From the NCBI GenBank assembly GCA_017480395.1, contig JAFVAS010000157.1, forward strand, positions 1-9,516: a stretch of 9,516 nucleotides of DNA. The letters run 5' to 3'. A model generated the notes under the pieces. The model made no database searches, was not told where the DNA came from, and was given only the letters and a program-made list of their open reading frames with translations. Each line of letters begins with the position of its first letter. Within the stretch, counting starts at the first letter, position 1. This document shows positions 6,399 to 9,516 of this stretch, one piece after another. The stretch comes from Oscillospiraceae bacterium (GTDB taxonomy: Bacteria; Bacillota; Clostridia; Oscillospirales; Oscillospiraceae). A program made the position numbers and the translations under genes.

Positions 6399-7343
6399 TT
6401 ACACGAACCGGACATCCGACGCCTTGGACGCGATCTTGTTCACGATGACCAGCAGCAGGATGTTGACCACGGTGTTGAACAGGCCGACGGCGGTGGAATA
6501 GCTGTACTTGGCGTTTTCAATGCCCTGCTCGTAGACGTAGACGGCGATGACGTCGCTGGTGGCCTTGTTCAGGTCGGTCTGGAGCAGCCAGACCTTCTCA
6601 AAGCCGACGTTCATCAGGCTGCCCGCGCTCATGATCAGGTTCAGCACCGCCATGGGGATCAGGGCGGGGACGTCGATATGCATGATGCGCTGGAACAGGG
6701 AGGCGCCGTCCACCTTGGCCGCCTCATAGAGGCTGGTGTCCACGCTGGACAGGGTGGCCAGATAGATGATGGTGCCCCAGCCTGCCTCCTGCCAGATGCC
6801 GGTGGAGATGTAGATGGTGCGGAAGGCCTCGCTCATGGTCAAGAAGTCGATCTTGGTGCCCAGGATCAGGTTGATCAGGCCGCCGGAGGGACTGAGGAAG
6901 ATCTTGATCATACCGCAGATGACCATGGTGGAGATGAAGTGGGGGGCGTAGAGCACCGTCTGCACCACTCTCTTGTACCGATGGAACCGCAGCTGGTTGA
7001 TGGCCAGGGACAGAATGATGGGCACCGGGAAGCTCCACAGCAGGCTGTACAGGCTGATCAGCACGGTGTTGCGGATCATACGCACGCAGTTGGGGCTGCT
7101 GAAGAAGCGCTGGAACCAGTACAGCCCGACGAACTTGCTGCCGAACATGCCCTGACTGGCCTTGTAGTCCCGGAAGGCGATCTGGATACCCACCATGGGA
7201 ATATACTTGTAGATCACCGTGATGACGACGGGGATCAGCAGGAGCAGATACAGCTGCCAATGATCCGACAACTGACGGGCAAGGGAGACCTGGTTGGCCG
7301 AATCCAAACGGGCAGCTCCGCCCCTCTGCTTTTTCGAGCTCAC
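6399..7343 (-). CDS. Carbohydrate ABC transporter permease (LplB-like)
   Basis: This is the first gene of the sugar operon and the partner permease of the 5492-6385 product. Its 314 residues include a basic cytoplasmic N-terminus, six likely membrane segments (first LYLLLLIPVVITVIYKYIP near 31-49, last near 285-303) and an EAA loop at 207-230 (EAAKVDGASLFQRI...VPALIP). The early IPMVGIQIAFRDYK segment is typical of LplB-type permeases. Start choice: AAGGAG at 7357-7352 is followed after 8 bases by GTG at 7343, which I take as the start. A GTG at 7352 overlaps the ribosome site, and an ATG at 7345 is followed at once by TGA. No ATP-binding gene follows in the operon, so the permeases must use an ATPase encoded elsewhere. 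Confidence 0.9.
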   Translation of the reverse strand: MSSKKQRGGAARLDSANQVSLARQLSDHWQLYLLLLIPVVITVIYKYIPMVGIQIAFRDYKASQGMFGSKFVGLYWFQRFFSSPNCVRMIRNTVLISLYSLLWSFPVPIILSLAINQLRFHRYKRVVQTVLYAPHFISTMVICGMIKIFLSPSGGLINLILGTKIDFLTMSEAFRTIYISTGIWQEAGWGTIIYLATLSSVDTSLYEAAKVDGASLFQRIMHIDVPALIPMAVLNLIMSAGSLMNVGFEKVWLLQTDLNKATSDVIAVYVYEQGIENAKYSYSTAVGLFNTVVNILLLVIVNKIASKASDVRFV

Positions 7344-7347
7344 ATGA

Positions 7348-7415
7348 CTCACTCCTTTTCTTTCTCAAATGCTTGGACGGACAGATGATGGAATGGCTGC
7401 GCCTCACTCCTTTTC
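7348..7415 (-). repeat. Duplicated ribosome-binding-site segment in the operon leader
   Basis: The 13-mer GAAAAGGAGTGAG (minus strand) occurs twice, at 7360-7348 before the permease start and at 7415-7403, 55 bases farther upstream. The upstream copy has no ATG at suitable spacing. It looks like a small local duplication that leaves a second Shine-Dalgarno-like site in the leader. Confidence 0.5.
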
Positions 7416-7452
7416 CGCCGCCGCAGCGGGCATTACGATTGCGGCGGGAGAA

Positions 7453-7464
7453 TGTAACGTTTCA
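7453..7464. promoter_or_regulatory. LacI-type operator O1 (operon leader)
   Basis: TGTAACGTTTCA differs at one position from the perfect palindrome TGAAACGTTTCA. The central CG is typical of LacI-family operators. It lies about 80 bases downstream of the predicted start of the minus-strand operon transcript and would act as a distal auxiliary or roadblock site. Confidence 0.6.
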
Positions 7465-7481
7465 TATAATTTGGATTTTAA

Positions 7482-7515
7482 AAGGGCGGATCATTCAATT
7501 TGATCTGTCGCCCTT
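7482..7515 (-). promoter_or_regulatory. Leader hairpin, possible attenuator
   Basis: AAGGGCG (7482-7488) plus GATCA pairs with TGATC and CGCCCTT (7509-7515). This gives 12 bp with a 3-nt bulge and a 7-nt loop inside the 5' leader of the sugar operon. On the transcribed strand it ends ...CGCCCTTTTAAAAT, a short T-run that could make it a weak terminator or attenuator. It sits between operators O1 and O2. Confidence 0.4.
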
Positions 7516-7522
7516 CTGGTTG

Positions 7523-7534
7523 TGAAACGTTTTA
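7523..7534. promoter_or_regulatory. LacI-type operator O2 (operon promoter)
   Basis: TGAAACGTTTTA is one base from the palindrome TGAAACGTTTCA. It begins about 7 bases downstream of the predicted start point of the sugar operon (near 7541), the classical position for a repressor that blocks transcription. It is likely the main operator for the importer/GH32 genes. Confidence 0.68.
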
Positions 7535-7548
7535 TATATCATAGTGAA

Positions 7549-7578
7549 ATAATAAACTGAGCATGCATGAATTGTCAA
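7549..7578 (-). promoter_or_regulatory. Promoter of the ABC importer/GH32 operon
   Basis: On the minus strand a perfect TTGACA (7578-7573) is followed after 18 bases by TATTAT (7554-7549; a 17-base spacing gives TTATTA). Transcription would begin near 7541 and produce a leader of about 200 bases before the first permease start at 7343. This is the best -35 box in the window. Confidence 0.68.
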
Positions 7579-7668
7579 GAATTTTTCACGAAAAAAATAT
7601 GTTTTGTCGGCTAAAACAAATGACTTCCCCCATTTTTGTTGCAATCGTCCAAGGAAAAGCTGCGTGGT

Positions 7669-7680
7669 AATAACGTTTCA
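7669..7680. promoter_or_regulatory. LacI-type operator O3 (upstream of regulator promoter)
   Basis: AATAACGTTTCA shares its 13-base context (AATAACGTTTCAT) with O4 at 7758. It lies about 20 bases upstream of the regulator -35 box, and a second small palindrome, TGAAATTTCA (7681-7690), follows immediately. Pairing of O3 with O4 or O2 by DNA looping is plausible but not shown. Confidence 0.6.
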
Positions 7681-7699
7681 TGAAATTTCATTTTTTCTA

Positions 7700-7728
7700 T
7701 TTACATTTCCGCGAAAATATGCTATATT
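7700..7728 (+). promoter_or_regulatory. Promoter of the LacI-family regulator
   Basis: TTTACA (7700-7705) and TATATT (7723-7728) are separated by exactly 17 bases, a strong sigma-A-type promoter. Transcription would start near 7735, placing operator O4 in the early transcribed region and O3 upstream. Confidence 0.7.
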
Positions 7729-7757
7729 GCATCCATGAAATGAGGGCTGTTTTGAGA

Positions 7758-7769
7758 AATAACGTTTCA
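7758..7769. promoter_or_regulatory. LacI-type operator O4 (regulator leader)
   Basis: AATAACGTTTCA, followed by T, is identical over 13 bases to O3 (7669-7681). It lies about 25-35 bases after the predicted regulator start point and 36 bases before its ATG, a position suited to autorepression. Confidence 0.62.
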
Positions 7770-7805
7770 TTATAATATATCATGTCCCAGCAAAGGAGTG
7801 TTTTT

Positions 7806-8795
7806 ATGCCGCCGAGAGGGAGCTCGCCCACCATGAAGGATGTCGCCAGGGAAGCCGGCGTTTCCCTGGGCACCGTTTCCAAAGTTGTCAACGGGATTCC
7901 CGTTGGAAAGTCCTATCAGAAGAAGGTGGAGGCCGCCATCCAAAAGCTGAACTACCGGATGAACAGCTATGCCAAGGGGCTGAAGAGCAGCCGCACCAAC
8001 ACCATCGCCCTGCTGATGCCGACGACGGCCCATCCGTTTTTTGGACAGCTCACCTATCACATCAACTCCGTCCTGTCCGAGCGGGGGAATCGCATGATTC
8101 TGTGCACCACCGAGGGCAGACAGGAGATCGAGCAGGCCCACATCCGGATGGTTCAGGAGAACCAGGTGGACGGCATTATTCTGCTGACCTATACCGAGGG
8201 GCTGGAGTGCCAGGAGGGAATCCCCATGGTGACCATTGACCGCAACATGAGCTCCTCGCTGCCCTGCGTGGCCTGCGACAACTTCGCGGGGGGACAACTG
8301 GCCGCCCAGAAGCTGGCCGACAACGGCTGCCGGCGGCTGGCCTATATCGGCAGCAGCTCCCCCCTGCCCAACGAGCCGACCAAGCGGCGGGATGGATTTA
8401 TCAGCACCTGCACCACCCTGCAGCTCCCCTATGAGCTCTGCTCGGTCTATGATGACAGCAATTATCAGTATTTCTATGACTTCATCGACAGCCACTTCCA
8501 CAACGGCGTTCTGGACTTTGACGGCCTGTTCTGCTGCACGGATATGATCGCAAGCCGCGTCATCTCGCACCTGAGGCAGCTGGGCCTGCGGGTGCCGGAG
8601 GACGTGCAGGTCATCGGCTTCGACGGCATCCCCGACCCCTTCACCGGGGAATACGTCTGCTCCACCATTGTCCAGCCCCTGGAGCAGATCGCCATCGTCA
8701 GCGTCGATCTCATCCTCTCTGAGGACAAGGCCCAGATTCCGCCGCTGATCTGCCTGCCCGTGTCCTACGGCTACGGCGGCACCACAAAGGGGTAA
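7806..8795 (+). CDS. LacI-family transcriptional regulator (likely fructan/sucrose operon repressor)
   Basis: This is a 329-residue cytoplasmic regulator that binds DNA as a dimer and is released by a sugar effector. The helix-turn-helix is at about 10-30 (TMKDVAREAGVSLGTVSKVVNG). The hinge helix is near 47-60 (LNYRMNSYAKGLK). The periplasmic-binding-protein-like effector domain starts at about 65 (NTIALLMPTTAHPFF) and includes VDGIILLTYT and the late VQVIGFDGIPDP motif, all standard for the family. The start at 7806 is preferred to an in-frame ATG at 7782 because AAAGGAG (7792-7798) lies 7 bases before it, between the two ATGs. It is divergent from the importer/GH32 operon across a region with four shared operator-like sites, so it most likely represses that operon and itself. 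The inducer is not deducible from sequence. Confidence 0.93.
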   Translation: MPPRGSSPTMKDVAREAGVSLGTVSKVVNGIPVGKSYQKKVEAAIQKLNYRMNSYAKGLKSSRTNTIALLMPTTAHPFFGQLTYHINSVLSERGNRMILCTTEGRQEIEQAHIRMVQENQVDGIILLTYTEGLECQEGIPMVTIDRNMSSSLPCVACDNFAGGQLAAQKLADNGCRRLAYIGSSSPLPNEPTKRRDGFISTCTTLQLPYELCSVYDDSNYQYFYDFIDSHFHNGVLDFDGLFCCTDMIASRVISHLRQLGLRVPEDVQVIGFDGIPDPFTGEYVCSTIVQPLEQIAIVSVDLILSEDKAQIPPLICLPVSYGYGGTTKG

Positions 8796-8796
8796 C

Positions 8797-9516
8797 ATGA
8801 TGGCCGCTTTTTCCTCCGGGAATCGCTACCGATCCAAGGACCATCCGCCGGACTCCGGCGCGGCCAAATGGAAAAACGGGGGGGATTATAACAAGTGGTT
8901 CGCTGTGATTGCCGCCGCGGTGCTGGGGATTGGGGTCTATCTCGTCTGCCATGCCCTGGGGGTGGGGCAGACGAAGCCGGATTATCAGTTTGCCTATGTG
9001 GGGACCTATGCCCTGCCCGACGACACGGCGCAGGCGCTGGAGCGGGCGCTGGAATCGCTGGGGAGCGACTGCAACGGCGACGGGAAGGTCGTGGTTCGCC
9101 TGAACCAGTACCCCACGGAGGACAGCGGCTCCGCCGATTCCGCCATGGGGCAGTACGCCAATCAGGTTACTTTGATGGGGGATCTGGAATCCTGCGACAG
9201 CTATTTCTTTCTGCTGGCCGACCCGGACGCCTTCCAGCGCAGCTATGAGGTGCTGGCCAATCGGGATGGCTCCTGCCCCCAAAGCGGCGACCGCCGCGGC
9301 ATGGATAAGACCTGGCTCTGGACAGACTGCCCCGTGCTGGCCGGACTGGAGCTGGGCGGCTATGAGGAGACGGTGCTGGGCGAAACGGCCGAGGGGGACG
9401 GCAATACGCTGGTCGCCTCGCTGTATCTGGGCCGCAGATGCTTTTACAACCATGACACGGTGAAGAATCAGGCGGGCTGCGAGGCCCTGTGGGATGTGCT
9501 GACGGAGGGTGCGGGA
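8797..9516 (+). CDS. Single-pass membrane protein of unknown function, incomplete at the right edge
   Basis: An uninterrupted 240-codon frame starts at ATG 8797 (or 8800), one base after the regulator stop, and runs off the window without a stop. I do not assign a function. Visible parts are a polar, charged N-terminal 30 residues and one membrane helix at about 33-52 (NKWFAVIAAAVLGIGVYLV). A large domain follows that is probably outside the cell, because the positively charged residues flank the helix on the N-terminal side. A DCNGDGKV loop at 91-98 has the Asp/Asn/Asp-Gly spacing of an EF-hand-type calcium loop. Later parts include ESCDSYFFLLADPDAF (131-146) and TDCPVLAGLELG (176-187). Similar-looking hypothetical proteins are, as I recall, common in Oscillospiraceae. 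AAAGGGG in the end of the regulator gene is the only ribosome site, so translational coupling to the regulator is likely. Confidence 0.75.
   Translation, partial: MMAAFSSGNRYRSKDHPPDSGAAKWKNGGDYNKWFAVIAAAVLGIGVYLVCHALGVGQTKPDYQFAYVGTYALPDDTAQALERALESLGSDCNGDGKVVVRLNQYPTEDSGSADSAMGQYANQVTLMGDLESCDSYFFLLADPDAFQRSYEVLANRDGSCPQSGDRRGMDKTWLWTDCPVLAGLELGGYEETVLGETAEGDGNTLVASLYLGRRCFYNHDTVKNQAGCEALWDVLTEGAG

Noticed and set aside
6724..7407. Minus-strand frame overlapping the first permease
   Set aside because: It is in a different frame from the clear LplB-type permease, is rich in Pro/His/Arg and has no domain features. It is a shadow frame.
7523..7534. Catabolite (CcpA/cre) site
   Set aside because: The sites have a 12-base TGAAACGTTTCA form, two bases shorter than the cre palindrome, recur four times around a divergent LacI gene, and are better explained as operators of that regulator.
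9067..9090. Dockerin domain in the membrane protein
   Set aside because: Only one DxNxDG loop is visible, without the duplicated dockerin repeat, so it may at most be a single calcium-type loop.

Overview
The window looks like a chromosomal segment of a GC-rich anaerobic gut Firmicute, probably an Oscillospiraceae/Clostridia member. The grounds are strong AGGAGG-type ribosome binding sites, a LplB/YtcP-type oligosaccharide ABC importer with a lipoprotein binding protein, a YodB/HxlR-type redox regulator and high-GC coding sequence. The left ~600 bases are visibly more AT-rich. Taxonomy is inferred from gene style only.

Layout, left to right. (1) Bases ~1-605: a hairpin that could be a minus-strand terminator, then a decayed IS200/IS605-family insertion sequence. 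Both of its subterminal hairpins survive. Its Y1/HUH transposase has lost the middle of the protein (HUH region) and carries two frameshifts. (2) 600-776, minus: a short frame resembling the C-terminal tail of a type I restriction HsdR subunit, abutting the IS. (3) 807-2019: a divergent pair, an NADPH-dependent FMN reductase/iron-sulfur flavoprotein-like gene (minus) and a HxlR-family regulator (plus). They share a 124-bp control region with overlapping divergent promoters and a candidate palindromic operator. (4) 2048-2095: a strong bidirectional terminator. (5) 2179-7343, minus: a sugar operon, transcribed as LplB-type permease, YtcP-type permease, lipoprotein solute-binding protein, and cytoplasmic GH32 beta-fructosidase. 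The GH32 gene contains a clear one-base frameshift close to its 5' end. (6) 7344-7805: a 462-bp control region with four copies of a LacI-type operator core (AACGTTT), a good promoter in each direction and a hairpin leader. (7) 7806-8795, plus: a LacI-family regulator. (8) 8797 to the right edge: an incomplete single-pass membrane protein of unknown function, almost abutting the regulator.

How it fits together: the LacI regulator most likely controls both itself and the divergent importer/GH32 operon. The binding protein and two permeases would bring in a fructose-containing oligosaccharide (sucrose, kestose or short fructans), which GH32 cleaves in the cytoplasm. No ATPase gene and no fructokinase are present, so a shared MsmX/MsmK-type ATPase and a kinase must be encoded elsewhere. 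The flavoprotein/HxlR pair looks like an independent redox- or electrophile-responsive module. I found no clear evidence of a wholly new system. The most unusual items are the trimmed IS200 derivative, the GH32 frameshift, the multi-operator leader and the uncharacterised membrane protein.
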